64,000 bases of DNA from an uncultured Verrucomicrobiales bacterium (GCA_937928545.1 CALGJQ010000007.1:186001-250000), one strand, 5' to 3'. Counted from the first letter of the stretch, positions 43,134-53,620 are shown. Program-made: numbers and translations. The notes: generated from the letters alone by a model not told the origin.

Positions 43134-44861
43134 TTATTCAATCAAGCGAACACGATAGAAGTAAAGTGGGCTGGTTGCCGCTGCGCCAAGGTCGGTGTAA
43201 GTTTGCACAGCCGCGGTGGCCATTTGGTCATCAATTTCCACCCATCCACCAGGATCTCCGTTTGGAAGGAGAGTGGTGCTGCGTTCGATTGAGTATTCAG
43301 ATCCGATCGTAGCGGTGTAATTGAAGCTGACGTTGTTATTCGTTTTATCAACGAGGAGGTTCGTGATGGCGAGGTCAACCGTGGGCTGAACGATTGGGAC
43401 ATCGACCTTAAAGCTAATGTCGTCGATATACATGATTTCAGTTCCCGCTGAGTTAGAGCCGACGTCTTGGAAGCTCCACAATGCGCTCATATGGGTCACT
43501 GGAAGGTTGTCGAGATCAAACTCAGGAATGACATTGCGATGGGTAAATCTTACCCAGGTATCTGTTGGAATACTCCCCACTAACTTAGCTCCGTCGGTAT
43601 GGTTCGTGGGTCCGTTTTTCCCATTCCAGCGAACGATGAGTCTGACGGTGTCATCTTCAGCTGGTCCGCCGGTGGAAGGGCGATAGTACCATCCGCTGTA
43701 AAAGTATTCCTTACCGATCATTTCAGGAGTGATGTCGAAAGTTCCCTGTTCTGCTGAGACTGAGGCGATTGCACTCTGTCGTGCTTCTCCCCATTGCTGT
43801 TCGGCTTGCATGGTGTAGATCCCCGCGCCATCGCCACTGCGAGAAACATCCTCGGTGTAGGTGAATCTGGCATCTTCACGCCATCCCTCAATATTGCCAG
43901 TTTCGAAATCACCATTTACGATGAACTCTAGGCCGACGAAAGGCTCAATCGAATTGGCCGTGATGAAGGTCGTAGCCATCGGAGTAGTCGGGTCATTTGT
44001 GGTAAAAGCGATTGATGCTGAAAGAGGACCAAGTTCCGCTCCGGGATCAAGGGTCACCTCTAATTCTGTGCTCTCTCCCGGAAGAAGGTCGAGAGGGAGA
44101 GTGAGATTTGAAAAGGTGAAGAGGGAGGCATTTGTCCCGGAAGAATCAGCCGCGGTAATAGTAAGGGTCTCTGACGCACCACTATTGGTAAGCGTGAGCT
44201 TCTTTGAATGAGGCCCCCCGTTTTGGTCAACGTCACCAAAGCCAAGATCGGTAGAGATTGGGAAATTTGGGTCATCTTCCGAAATGGATACTTCGAAGTT
44301 GTAGTCATCGATATATGCGGAGACTCCGGCAATAGCATCATCGTTACGATCGTTGAATGAGATAATCGGAAAGGCTTGGGTCACTGAATTACCATCACCA
44401 TCAAGGGCTGGGATCGTTCCGGTGAGAGTTACAGGAGTCCAAGTATCGAGAGGGAAGGTATTGATTTCTGGGTAGGTAGAATTGGCACTGGATTGGAGTC
44501 CATTCCAGCGAACGATGAGGCCCATGCGGTCATCAGCAGCGAAGGTGGTTCCAGTGGGGATGTAGACCATCATGGAGATGGTGAAAGTAGAGGTACCAGG
44601 TTCAGCGGCAGCTGGAAGGGTGACCAGTTTAGGAATGGCTTGGAGAGCGCCCCACTGCGAGGCTGTTTCGCTTGAATCTCCTTGGCAGACCATTCCCGCT
44701 CCAGCGGGATTCGGAACGATGGAGATATCGAGGCCGTTGTTGCCGGTATTGAGGGCGGTACCTCCTGTTTCGAAGTCCTCACTCAAGATGCTGACGTTGG
44801 TCTGACCGAGTAGCGAGACGGCCGAGAGGAGGAAAGTTGCTATTGTTGGGGTATGTTTCAT
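43134..44861 (-). CDS. secreted beta-sandwich protein with HYDIN/choice-of-anchor-like domain
   Basis: A 575-residue exported protein: a signal peptide (IATFLLSAVSLLGQ), a carbohydrate-binding-like beta-sandwich (~25-190), a central HYDIN/choice-of-anchor-D-like domain (~200-300: GFGDVDQNGGPHSKKLTLTN, FTTNDPTTP), then a second CBM-like sandwich (~310-480: FIVNGDFETGNIEGWRED). A short C-terminal part ends FYRVRLIE, as in many verrucomicrobial surface proteins. The two sandwiches share a pattern (ILSEDFETG...YIDDYNF and FIVNGDFETG...YIDDISF), so they are probably an internal duplication. Probably binds polysaccharide; no catalytic domain. Confidence 0.78.
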   Translation of the reverse strand: MKHTPTIATFLLSAVSLLGQTNVSILSEDFETGGTALNTGNNGLDISIVPNPAGAGMVCQGDSSETASQWGALQAIPKLVTLPAAAEPGTSTFTISMMVYIPTGTTFAADDRMGLIVRWNGLQSSANSTYPEINTFPLDTWTPVTLTGTIPALDGDGNSVTQAFPIISFNDRNDDAIAGVSAYIDDYNFEVSISEDDPNFPISTDLGFGDVDQNGGPHSKKLTLTNSGASETLTITAADSSGTNASLFTFSNLTLPLDLLPGESTELEVTLDPGAELGPLSASIAFTTNDPTTPMATTFITANSIEPFVGLEFIVNGDFETGNIEGWREDARFTYTEDVSRSGDGAGIYTMQAEQQWGEARQSAIASVSAEQGTFDITPEMIGKEYFYSGWYYRPSTGGPAEDDTVRLIVRWNGKNGPTNHTDGAKLVGSIPTDTWVRFTHRNVIPEFDLDNLPVTHMSALWSFQDVGSNSAGTEIMYIDDISFKVDVPIVQPTVDLAITNLLVDKTNNNVSFNYTATIGSEYSIERSTTLLPNGDPGGWVEIDDQMATAAVQTYTDLGAAATSPLYFYRVRLIE

Positions 44862-44918
44862 AACGTGTGTAAAATTTAGACTCTCAGAAGCGGTCGGGTT
44901 CTGTCAATTCGCAAGTTT

Positions 44919-47900
44919 TCAATTTTGAAGGAAAAGCTCCAAAGATTGTCTGTTATTCCCCGAGATGAGATCTAAATCTCCATCGGAATCCAGATCAGCA
45001 GACTTTAGCTGCCTTAAGTTCGTCCGCTTTGTGAGACCACTCTGTTTCGGCCAGAGTTCTTTGAATTTTCCATCTCCAGATGAGATGAGGATGACTCCCA
45101 GCCCTGCATTCATGCGACCAGTTTCACGTTGGGCGTCGTAAAAGTTCTGTCCAAGGGCGAGATCGATTTTTCCATCTGCGTTGAAGTCGCCTGATGCAAT
45201 TGACATCACGGGCGCGAGTTGAGAGAGGGTGGGAAGTGCTTCACTGGTGAAACGGCCTGAGCCATCGTTTCGGAAAAGAGTGGAGGCCAAGGTATTAGCT
45301 TCGAACCGGAGGGCTTTCTTGAGAGCTTCAGGCGTATAGAGCTCGCTCAGGGATTTGCTGGCAAAGGTGGTGTAAGTGGGGGCATTTTTTCTCAAATGAG
45401 GCATGGCGCTGGTTGAGCAACTCCGTCCTCGGACTGGGAGGAGTTTGCCTTCTTTATGTTTTGCTTCGACGAGTTGAAGTTGGCCTTGGTTACCGAAGTC
45501 GGAGGCGAAGAGGGTTGCGGGATGATCGGAATCGACGTCATATTTGGTGTTGAGACCAAAGTTTCCGGCAACGAGATCGAGATCACCGTCTTGGTCGGCA
45601 TCAATCGCGGCAATACAGGTCCACCAGCCGGTGAGATCTGAGAAGCCAGCGGCCAAAGTGGTCTCGATGAAGCCTTCTTTGGTGTTTTGGAAAATCTTCA
45701 CGGGGCCCCATTCGGTCGTGAGGGCAAGGTCGGGTCGTTTGTCCCCATTGAGATCGGCCCAGACGGCTCCTGTGACCATCCCAGCTTGGTCCATCGGCGA
45801 TTCAACTTCGGTGAAACGACCTTTCTCATTTCTAAGAAGGCTAGAGCCGGGCGTGGTGGGGTAGCGTCCGGGGACATGTCGACTACCGATGAAGAGGTCG
45901 AGGTCGCCATCGCCGTCGTAATCACAAGGAACGACGCAGCTGCCGCTATTTCTGAGATCAGGCAAAGATCCATCTGGGGCGGTGGTGAGGCTTCCTTTGC
46001 CATCATTGAGATAGAGTCGATCTCGGTAGTGAGGATCTTGGTCGGGCATGTGGGCCCCGCCTGAAACCACGTAGAGATCGAGATCGCCATCTTGGTCAGC
46101 GTCGAAGAAGGAAGAGGCCACATCTTCAAAACGGGCATCGTGCAAGGGGAGTGAGGAGGCGGCGGGGGAGAACTTCCCCCCAGCTTGTCCGTGGAAGAGT
46201 TGCGCGCCAAAACCGGCCGCGGCTCCTACGAAGATGTCAGGAAAGCTGTCTCCATTCAAATCGCCCAGCGAGAGAGCGGGACCAAACCGAGAGAGTCGGT
46301 TGGGGAGCAGGGGTTGCGTGAGGAAGTCGTTGTAGGCGTTTTCCTCGTGCTTGAAACTGAGCCCACGAGTGTCGGGGGCGGTTCTTGTGAAGAGCGTCTT
46401 TTCTGGCGGGTGAGGTGCGGGTGCGGGTGAGGAGGCTTTGGAATTTTCTGTGATTCGATAATGTTTTCCGGAATCGAGGGATGAAAAGCTTTGTGTCTTC
46501 CCCGTCGGCCATTGCACTTTGAGCGATTTGATTTTGGCGGAATCGCCGACACCAAAGTGAAGGACGGGTTCACAAGCGCTCATGTATCCCCGCGAGCTGG
46601 TGAGAATCCGCGAAAGGATTTGTCCGTTCGCGAGCTCGATACTCACCCGAGATCCCAGGCCAAACGAATTGCTTTCTTGGCCTTGAAGACTGACGAGGAT
46701 TCCTTTTGCGCTGCCATTATTTCGAAAGATCCCAAGAGGGTCGTTCATGTTGTTTACGATGAGGTCTAGGTCGCCATCGCGATCCAAATCGACCATGACC
46801 GCTCCATGACTGACACTTAAATCATCGAGCCCCCATTCCTTGGAGGTATTGTCGAAGTTCAGATCCCCGCGATTTTTGAAAGCGAGGTTCCGTTCTTTAA
46901 AGCGAGGACTTTGGAGGAAAATTTCTTTAAGCTCTTCGGCAGTTCCGCCTGCTTTTTTGGCGACTCCGATTTTTAGGTTCAGGTCGGAATCTTGCACGTT
47001 TCGTTCGATTCCATTTGTGAAGAAGGCATCTTCGAAACCATCGTTGTCGAGGTCGCCAAAGATTCCAGCCCAGGTCCAATCGGTGCTGTCGAGGCCGGCG
47101 AAAAATGCAACGTCGATGAAAGCCCCGGTTCCGGTATTCACCTGCATGACATTGCGCATGTATTGCCGAGGTTCTAGGTGATCCAGAAACCAAGCGGTGT
47201 CGGTCATCGCTCCCATCATGGTCTTTTGCTTGAAGTGTGTGGTGCCCGACATATCGGTGCTGAGGTAATCAAACCAGCCATCGTTATTAATGTCAGCGAA
47301 GTCGCTACCCATCGAATACCAAGAGGTGTAGGGGAGGGCTTGTCCGCTGATTTCGGCAAAAGTTCCGTCTTTCTGATTTAGATAGAGGCGGTCAGGGGTG
47401 TGGAAGTCGTTGGAAATGTAGAGATCGGGATAATGATCATTGTTAGAGTCCCACCACACTGCGGTGAGTCCGTGATCACGTGCGGTTTTAATCCCGGCTT
47501 TTTGGGTCACGTCACGGAAGCGAAAAGGCTGGGTGCCAGTTCGGCCTTCGTTCCTGAAAAGAGTGTCTTGGGTTCCTAGTTCTCGCGGGATGCCGTCGAT
47601 GACTTCAAAGTCTCCTTGGTAACGTGGATGAGCTTGCCAATTACCCGCAGCATCTTTCACCATTTGGATTTTGCTTCCAAATCGCTCGGTGAGGCCTAAG
47701 AGACGCGTGTTACTCTGGTAGAAATCGAGGTCACCATCGAGATCGTAGTCAGAGAAGGCGACCATAGTAGGGGCGCGGAGCGAGGAATTACCGCTGCCCA
47801 AGGTGCTGCCTTTGAATGTTCCTTTTCCTTGATTGAGATAGACTTCGTCGTAGGCCCCTTTGTTGCACACGTAGAGATCGAGATCGCCATCATTGTCGAG

Positions 47901-48320
47901 ATCGACAAAGGCCGCTCCGCTTCCCCAGACCTTGATGTCTCTGATGCCGGAAGACTCGGTAAGGTCTTCAAAGACCCACGGGGCGGTCTGGCGGTAAAGT
48001 CGATTAGGGCCATCTTGGGAGACGAGAAAGAGATCGGGGAGGCCGTTGCTATCAATGTCACCGATTGTGAGTCCGGCTCCGCTGAGGAGGTAGTTTTTGA
48101 TGTTTTCCCGCTTTAGGAGGTTCTGAAAATTGATTCCGAGGGAGGGGCCGTCGAGTTTTTCAAAGAGGGGGCCATTTTTTGAGAGCCTCGGCTGGAGAGG
48201 GAGAGCTTCGAGCTGAGGGGAAACTTGAGCCCAGTTGAGAGATGGTGATTCTTCCGCGAGGCAATCTGTAAGGATGAGAAACCCGGTGAAAGCGATTGAA
48301 AGGCGATAATAGAGTCTCAT
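44919..48320 (-). CDS. secreted VCBS/FG-GAP repeat protein with ASPIC/UnbV domain
   Basis: An 1133-residue exported protein of the CRTAC1 type. After a signal peptide come repeated FG-GAP blades with calcium-binding DxDxDG loops (DLDNDGDLDLYVCNKG, DLDRDGDLDLIVNN, DYDGDGDLDLFIG, DADQDGDLDLVAGN). An ASPIC/UnbV segment (~545-610) carries GLGSRVSIELANGQ and the VQWPTGKTQSFSSLDSG end. A second propeller set fills the C-terminal half. Predicted to form two beta-propellers at the cell surface, binding partners unknown. Such genes are abundant in planctomycetes and verrucomicrobia. Confidence 0.88.
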   Translation of the reverse strand: MRLYYRLSIAFTGFLILTDCLAEESPSLNWAQVSPQLEALPLQPRLSKNGPLFEKLDGPSLGINFQNLLKRENIKNYLLSGAGLTIGDIDSNGLPDLFLVSQDGPNRLYRQTAPWVFEDLTESSGIRDIKVWGSGAAFVDLDNDGDLDLYVCNKGAYDEVYLNQGKGTFKGSTLGSGNSSLRAPTMVAFSDYDLDGDLDFYQSNTRLLGLTERFGSKIQMVKDAAGNWQAHPRYQGDFEVIDGIPRELGTQDTLFRNEGRTGTQPFRFRDVTQKAGIKTARDHGLTAVWWDSNNDHYPDLYISNDFHTPDRLYLNQKDGTFAEISGQALPYTSWYSMGSDFADINNDGWFDYLSTDMSGTTHFKQKTMMGAMTDTAWFLDHLEPRQYMRNVMQVNTGTGAFIDVAFFAGLDSTDWTWAGIFGDLDNDGFEDAFFTNGIERNVQDSDLNLKIGVAKKAGGTAEELKEIFLQSPRFKERNLAFKNRGDLNFDNTSKEWGLDDLSVSHGAVMVDLDRDGDLDLIVNNMNDPLGIFRNNGSAKGILVSLQGQESNSFGLGSRVSIELANGQILSRILTSSRGYMSACEPVLHFGVGDSAKIKSLKVQWPTGKTQSFSSLDSGKHYRITENSKASSPAPAPHPPEKTLFTRTAPDTRGLSFKHEENAYNDFLTQPLLPNRLSRFGPALSLGDLNGDSFPDIFVGAAAGFGAQLFHGQAGGKFSPAASSLPLHDARFEDVASSFFDADQDGDLDLYVVSGGAHMPDQDPHYRDRLYLNDGKGSLTTAPDGSLPDLRNSGSCVVPCDYDGDGDLDLFIGSRHVPGRYPTTPGSSLLRNEKGRFTEVESPMDQAGMVTGAVWADLNGDKRPDLALTTEWGPVKIFQNTKEGFIETTLAAGFSDLTGWWTCIAAIDADQDGDLDLVAGNFGLNTKYDVDSDHPATLFASDFGNQGQLQLVEAKHKEGKLLPVRGRSCSTSAMPHLRKNAPTYTTFASKSLSELYTPEALKKALRFEANTLASTLFRNDGSGRFTSEALPTLSQLAPVMSIASGDFNADGKIDLALGQNFYDAQRETGRMNAGLGVILISSGDGKFKELWPKQSGLTKRTNLRQLKSADLDSDGDLDLISGNNRQSLELFLQN

Positions 48321-48583
48321 GGAAAGAGGGTCTATTCTTCTAAAATATGAGGATCCCTTTGCAAAGGACCTTCATTCGATTTTTAGGGCAAAAAAACCGT
48401 TACGCTAAGTCTCTCTTTACCAGTGTGTGGGAGATTCAGGGGGATAAAATTCAAGATTTTCTCATTTTTCAGGAATTTTTCTGAATAGAACTGCGTCAGA
48501 CGGTTAGAGAATGAAGTTTACATTGTGACTACGTTGAATGCACAATAGAGACCAATTCTCATTACAACCGCAACCTACACACT

Positions 48584-49474
48584 ATGAATACTGCTCCCCC
48601 ACGTCCAAGTCATGCCGGTTCGCGCTATGAAACCGATAATAGCTTACGGATCTATATGCGCGAAATCAGCGACACGCCTTTGCTGACTCCGAAAGAAGAA
48701 ATGATCCTCGCTAAGAAGATTCAAAAAGGAGACCAAGCCGCCAGAACGAAGATGATTAGGGCCAATCTTCGTCTTGTGGTGAAAATCGCTCAGGACTACT
48801 CGAATTACGGACTTCCACTCTCAGATCTCATTTCTGAAGGAAATATCGGCCTCATGAAGGCGGTTGAGCGCTTTGACCCCACAAAAGGAGGAAAGCTTTC
48901 AACTTATGGTTCTTGGTGGATTAAGCAGTCGATCAAGCGAGCTCTCGCGAATCAGAGCAAAACAATCCGTCTCCCGGTTCACATGGTGGACAAAATTGCG
49001 AAATTGCGTCGAATTTCAGGAATGTTGGCTGAATCATATGGTCGCGAGCCTACGAATGAGGAAATAGCTGATGAAACTGGGATTCCGGTGCGAAAGATCG
49101 CCTTGCTTAAAAGGGCCGCTCATCGGCCAACCTCTCTCGATGCTCCGATTGGGGATGAAGATAGCTCGAATTTCTCTGAAGTGATCGGAGATGAGCATGC
49201 GATCAATCCATTTGAGGCCCTTTCTGATAAAAATATGACCAATCAGTTGGATGATCTCTTTGAAGTTCTCGATGAGAGAGAGGCAAAAATCATCGAAGAT
49301 CGCTTTGGTTTGGACGGTAAAACACCCATGACTTTGGAGGAAGTTGGGGTTGAATTTGGAGTGACTCGCGAAAGAATTCGTCAATTACAGAACATTGCGC
49401 TTGATAAGATGCGTAAAAGTTTGCGAAAAAGGGAGAAGCCAACGGAGGCTTTTCTATCTAGGAAGGCTTCTTGA
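48584..49474 (+). CDS. sigma-70 family RNA polymerase sigma factor (RpoD/SigA-like, no region 1.1)
   Basis: A 296-residue sigma factor with region 1.2 (NSLRIYMREISDTPLLTPKEE), region 2 (ANLRLVVKIAQDYSNYGLPLSDLISEGNIGLMKAVERFDPTKGGKLSTYGSWWIKQSIKRALA, here described across ~75-145), region 3 and region 4 (~225-285) with the VTRERIRQLQNIALDKMR helix-turn-helix. Region 1.1 is absent and the protein is short, as in group 2 or RpoS-like factors as well as primary factors of some verrucomicrobia. Whether it is the housekeeping factor cannot be told. A 263-base upstream gap precedes it. Confidence 0.9.
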   Translation: MNTAPPRPSHAGSRYETDNSLRIYMREISDTPLLTPKEEMILAKKIQKGDQAARTKMIRANLRLVVKIAQDYSNYGLPLSDLISEGNIGLMKAVERFDPTKGGKLSTYGSWWIKQSIKRALANQSKTIRLPVHMVDKIAKLRRISGMLAESYGREPTNEEIADETGIPVRKIALLKRAAHRPTSLDAPIGDEDSSNFSEVIGDEHAINPFEALSDKNMTNQLDDLFEVLDEREAKIIEDRFGLDGKTPMTLEEVGVEFGVTRERIRQLQNIALDKMRKSLRKREKPTEAFLSRKAS

Positions 49475-49516
49475 GGTTAGATAACACAATCCATTGCGAT
49501 TGGGATCGTAGGTGTG

Positions 49517-49549
49517 AAGAGCGGTAGGGGTGACCTTACCGCTCTTTTT
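49517..49549 (+). terminator. intrinsic terminator of the sigma-factor gene
   Basis: Ten-base perfect arms AAGAGCGGTA / TACCGCTCTT followed by T-rich sequence, 42 bases after the stop codon. Confidence 0.88.
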
Positions 49550-49565
49550 CTGTCTCCAGATGGCA

Positions 49566-49600
49566 CAAAAAAACCAAGCATCAGGGATGCTCGGTCTTTT
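49566..49600 (-). terminator. terminator of glnK
   Basis: Arms ACCAAGCATC / GATGCTCGGT (one mismatch) with a three-base loop. The run of A upstream becomes a T-run on the minus strand, just after the glnK stop; the T-rich right side could also serve the plus strand. Confidence 0.8.
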
Positions 49601-49623
49601 AAAGAAATGGATGAGAGCGGCAA

Positions 49624-50025
<402 letters not shown>

Positions 50026-50054
50026 CTAGCAGAAAGGAAAATTTGTCCCTTGGA

Positions 50055-50711
50055 TCAATGCTCCGTGATCATTTTTTGGGCTGGTCGACGTTTGATGTCT
50101 GGGACTAGACAGTCTTTTTCGGGGAAGCCTACCACAAGCAAGAGAAAGGGTTTCTCTGATTTGGGTCTTTCGAGGATTTCGGTGAGGAAATTCATGGGGC
50201 TAGGAGTATGAGTCAGGGTGCCGAGTCCGGCTTGGTGGAGCGCAGAGATCAAAAATCCGGTAGCAAGGCCGACTGATTCCTTGGGATAGTAAGTGCGGGA
50301 TTTCTCTCCATTGTCGAGAGTGACCTCTGATTTCTGGAAAATGGCAATGAGAGCAGGGGCTTTTTCCAAAAAGGGCTTTTGAGCATCTGTCCCGATCGGA
50401 GCGAGAGCCTGGAGCCAAGAATCAGGGGCGCGGGATTCGTAAAATTCAGTCTCTTCTTCTTCAGCCGCGAGGCGAATGGCTCGTTTTATAGAAGCGGAGC
50501 GAACTAGGCAGAAATGCCAAGGCTGGAGATTCGCGCCATTAGGAGCAGTGACTGCAGCCTCTAAGCAAGCTTCAAGAACGCCTTCGGGAAGAGGTCGATC
50601 AGAAAAATCACGAACGCTCCGACGTAAAGCGAGTTGGTCGCGGACATGCAGAGCGCAGGAAAGCATGTCGCTCTCAGTTTTTTCCTGAAAGTTAAGCGGT
50701 ATTTTGGCCAT
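50055..50711 (-). CDS. nitroreductase family flavoprotein
   Basis: A 218-residue FMN-dependent oxidoreductase of the nitroreductase fold. RRSVRDFSDRPLPEGVLEACLEAA and GANLQPWHFCLV bind FMN; GLATGFLISALHQAGLGTLTHTPSPM and VVGFPEKD are the later family motifs. Substrate unknown; such enzymes reduce quinones, flavins or nitro groups with NAD(P)H. It stands alone. Start at MAKIPLNFQEK, with no clear ribosome binding site. Confidence 0.88.
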   Translation of the reverse strand: MAKIPLNFQEKTESDMLSCALHVRDQLALRRSVRDFSDRPLPEGVLEACLEAAVTAPNGANLQPWHFCLVRSASIKRAIRLAAEEEETEFYESRAPDSWLQALAPIGTDAQKPFLEKAPALIAIFQKSEVTLDNGEKSRTYYPKESVGLATGFLISALHQAGLGTLTHTPSPMNFLTEILERPKSEKPFLLLVVGFPEKDCLVPDIKRRPAQKMITEH

Positions 50712-50860
50712 GCCAAGAAATGGCTGAGAAACTCTAGAAGCAGCAGCAAGAGCTAAGAAGGGCAGCAGCAGCGAGAGCGACGAGTGTGATCATGGAACGA
50801 ATCATTACTCGATTTTTGTAAGAAATTCAGAGGGGGGAAGCGAGCGACTTTTTGAGAATC

Positions 50861-51538
50861 TTAGTTTTCTAGATCCACATAGTGGCGACGAGACAAGATG
50901 AGATGACGTTTCATCGCGGCGGCCGCTTCATCGGACTTTCCGTCAGAGATTGCTTCGAAAATCTCTTGGTGAGTGGTGATCACGCTTTGATACCATTCGC
51001 TATCACCTCGGTTGACATTCGCGTATTCGATCGAGCGTTTTTCAAGGGCGCTGAGAACGGTGGCGAAGAGGTTGTGTTTAGATCCAGCGGCGATGGCGAG
51101 GTGGAAGGCGATGTCTGCTTCACTGAAGCGCTTGCGATCTCCCCGAACGCTCTCCATTTTGTCGATGGCTCGCTTCATGATCTCGATGATTTTCTCTCCA
51201 GCATGAATGGCCGCGAGGCGAGCGCACTCTGTTTCGAGAATGATTCGAAAATCCATGAGCTCGAGGTAGGAATCTTCGCCAGTGAGCACCGAGTAGGTTT
51301 CGACCGCACCCGCGAGAGTTTCAAGGCTGGGATCTGCGATGTAAGAGCCGGAGCCTTTGAGGGTGCGGAGGAGTCCGCGACCACGCAGTTGTTGGATGGC
51401 TTCGCGAATGACGGTGCGGCTGGCGTCGAAGCGGGTGCAGAGTTTTTCTTCAGAAGGAAGGCGCTCACCGGGGGTGAGTTTGCCATCCATGATTTCCTGT
51501 TCGAGAGCCTTAATGATTGTGGAGCTACGTTGAGCCAT
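50861..51538 (-). CDS. GntR/FadR-family transcription regulator (FCD domain)
   Basis: A 225-residue regulator: an N-terminal winged helix (~5-70: PGERLPSEEKLCTRFDASRTVIREAIQQLRGRGLL, spanning two halves) and a C-terminal FCD all-helical domain with likely metal-binding Asp/His residues (DIAFHLAIAAGSKH, TTHQEIFEAISDG, HLILSRRHY). FCD members commonly respond to sugar acids. It begins 8 bases after the SMP-30 gene, in the same operon, and so probably controls that lactonase and perhaps the sugar-acid genes downstream. Confidence 0.88.
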   Translation of the reverse strand: MAQRSSTIIKALEQEIMDGKLTPGERLPSEEKLCTRFDASRTVIREAIQQLRGRGLLRTLKGSGSYIADPSLETLAGAVETYSVLTGEDSYLELMDFRIILETECARLAAIHAGEKIIEIMKRAIDKMESVRGDRKRFSEADIAFHLAIAAGSKHNLFATVLSALEKRSIEYANVNRGDSEWYQSVITTHQEIFEAISDGKSDEAAAAMKRHLILSRRHYVDLEN

Positions 51539-51546
51539 AGTGAATT

Positions 51547-52545
51547 TTAGAAGTTGCTGCCTTTTGTGAGGGTCTGAATACGCATGATATAGTAATCTGC
51601 AGTCAGATAAAGCGTCGTTCCGTCACCACCCCAAGCGCAGTTGGCAGTGCGGTGTCCGGTGAGGATTCGTCCAAGGAGCTTGCCGTCAGGGCTGATGATC
51701 AAGACTCCTCCTGGACCGGTGCACCAGACGTTTCCATTCTGATCAGTTTTTAATCCGTCCGGGAGACCGGCAGAGGACTTAGCGAGTTCAGTGGCATTGA
51801 AAAAGAGATTCCCTTTCCCGACCTGGCCGGCTTCATCGACAGGATAGGACATGATCCAAGCTTCCGTTTTGTGAGATTGAGCGACGAAGAGAGTTTTTCC
51901 ATCGTGAGAAAGAGTCACGCCATTCGGACGTTTGAGATCGGGCACGACCATGGAAACCTGACCATCTAAAGCGATGCGGTAGACGCCAAAGGCATCGATC
52001 TCACGGCGAGGATCGTTTTCTTTTTTGGGAAGTCCGTAAGGTGGGTCAGTGAAGAAAATGATTCCGCTGGAATGAACGCAAAGATCATTAGGGGAATTGA
52101 ATCGTTTCCCTTCAAATTTGTCAGCGAGGGTGATCTTACCGCCTCCATCTTTGGTGATTTTGGAGACGCGACGGTCGCCGTGTTCACAGAGTAGAAGGCG
52201 GCCTTCGTGATCGAAAGTGAGCCCGTTTGAGCCGGGTTCGCCACCGTATTCGCTCGGTCCAGTGTGACCGGAAGGTTTTAAAAAGACCGAGACCCCATTT
52301 TTGAGGCTCCACTGATAGACGGTGTTCTCAGGGACGTCAGAAAAGAGTAGGCGGTCATTTTTTTTGTCCCACACAGGGCCCTCTGACCAGGTGAAGCCTG
52401 AAGCGATGACCTCAATTTTGCTTTCTGGAGCAATGAGTTGGTCGAGAGCCGGATCGAGACGCTCGATTGAGCCCGCAGTCGGGAAAGGCTCTTGCTGTCC
52501 GCTTAGGATCGAAGTCGTTAAGGCAATGATCAGGACGTTTTTCAT
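51547..52545 (-). CDS. exported SMP-30/gluconolactonase-family protein
   Basis: A 332-residue six-bladed beta-propeller with a short signal peptide (LIIALTTSILSGQQ). The metal-site motifs are FTWSEGPVW (Glu), NSPNDLCVHSSG (Asn) and PDGLKTDQNGNVWCTGPGGV (Asp), as in calcium-dependent lactonases that open aldonolactones. A periplasmic sugar-lactone hydrolase is the likely role; the sugar is unknown. First gene of a two-gene unit with the GntR regulator. Confidence 0.87.
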   Translation of the reverse strand: MKNVLIIALTTSILSGQQEPFPTAGSIERLDPALDQLIAPESKIEVIASGFTWSEGPVWDKKNDRLLFSDVPENTVYQWSLKNGVSVFLKPSGHTGPSEYGGEPGSNGLTFDHEGRLLLCEHGDRRVSKITKDGGGKITLADKFEGKRFNSPNDLCVHSSGIIFFTDPPYGLPKKENDPRREIDAFGVYRIALDGQVSMVVPDLKRPNGVTLSHDGKTLFVAQSHKTEAWIMSYPVDEAGQVGKGNLFFNATELAKSSAGLPDGLKTDQNGNVWCTGPGGVLIISPDGKLLGRILTGHRTANCAWGGDGTTLYLTADYYIMRIQTLTKGSNF

Positions 52546-52652
52546 TCTTCCTGTCTAGCGATAGGAATTCGATTTGTCGAAAGATCTCTTATTTCATCTT
52601 TTTAATCCGGTCCTAGGTCGACTTTCCGATCGTCTTCTGTTCCTCTCGGTCC

Positions 52653-53558
52653 GTGTCTACTTCGTCTACCGAACCTCTCTATGTCTGCGGGCCCCTTGCC
52701 TCCGGGAAATCTGCTCTCGCCATCTCCCTATGCCTCGAGCTGGACGGGGAAGTGGTCAATGCAGACCCATTCCAAGCTTATCGCGGATTGGAGATCCTGA
52801 GTGGCTCGCCGCATGAGGAAACAATGGCCAAAGCGGCTCATCATCTCTACGGAGTTTTGGAACCGCAGGAAGAGTGCAGCCCTCTTGATTTCTACAAGTT
52901 GGTCACGCCCGTGATCACCGAGATCCAGTCTCGTGGGAAACGCCCCATCGTCGTCGGTGGCAGCGGGGTGTATCTCAAGACCCTCACGCACGGACCATCG
53001 TCCATCCCAGAGCGCGACGATGCCCTCCGCGCGAAGTTCGAAGAGCGGACGAATGAAGACATCTTCGCCGAGCTCAAGGAACTCGATCCCGAAGGCGCCG
53101 CCGTCACGGATCCCAAGAACCGCCGCTACCTCATCCGCGCGCTCGAGATCTGCCTCCTTTCCGGAAAGAAAATGTCCGAGCTTAAAGCCGAGCAGTTCAA
53201 AAAGTTCGACGAAATCACCGCCACTCTCACTGGCCTCTATCTCCTCTGGGATAACGACAACAGCAAGCAGCGCATCAGCTCACGCACCATGCAGATCCTC
53301 GAGAAGGGGGGAGTCGGAGAAGTGCAAGCCCTCCGCAAAACCGCTTCCGCCACCGCTCGCAAAATCATTGGGTTCTCCGAAATTGAAGACCACATCGACG
53401 GCAAGCTCACCCTCAAGGAATGCCACAAAGGCGTCCACACCAGCACCCGCCGCTCCGCAAAACGCCAACGCGCCTGGATGAAAAAAGAGTCCTGGGTCGA
53501 AGACATCATGTGCCCCTTCGCCTTCGATGAGAAGGTCGGGTCTTTCCGGGAAGAGTAG
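52653..53558 (+). CDS. miaA: tRNA dimethylallyltransferase MiaA
   Basis: A 301-residue enzyme adding a dimethylallyl group to A37 of tRNAs reading U-starting codons. P-loop VCGPLASGKSALAI (residues 11-24) has Leu where Thr is usual. VNADPFQAYRGLEILSG (usual DSxQVYRxMDIGT), IVVGGSGVYLKTLTHG and the RYLIRALEI, ARKIIGFSEI motifs complete it. Slightly short but all motifs are in place. Start ATG is at 52653, shortly after the divergent SMP-30 gene. Confidence 0.9.
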   Translation: MSTSSTEPLYVCGPLASGKSALAISLCLELDGEVVNADPFQAYRGLEILSGSPHEETMAKAAHHLYGVLEPQEECSPLDFYKLVTPVITEIQSRGKRPIVVGGSGVYLKTLTHGPSSIPERDDALRAKFEERTNEDIFAELKELDPEGAAVTDPKNRRYLIRALEICLLSGKKMSELKAEQFKKFDEITATLTGLYLLWDNDNSKQRISSRTMQILEKGGVGEVQALRKTASATARKIIGFSEIEDHIDGKLTLKECHKGVHTSTRRSAKRQRAWMKKESWVEDIMCPFAFDEKVGSFREE

Positions 53559-53620
53559 AATTTCAGCTTCCCTGAGAGGGAGGGCAAATAGAAATCGATT
53601 GAGCTCTATCTGAGTTGGCC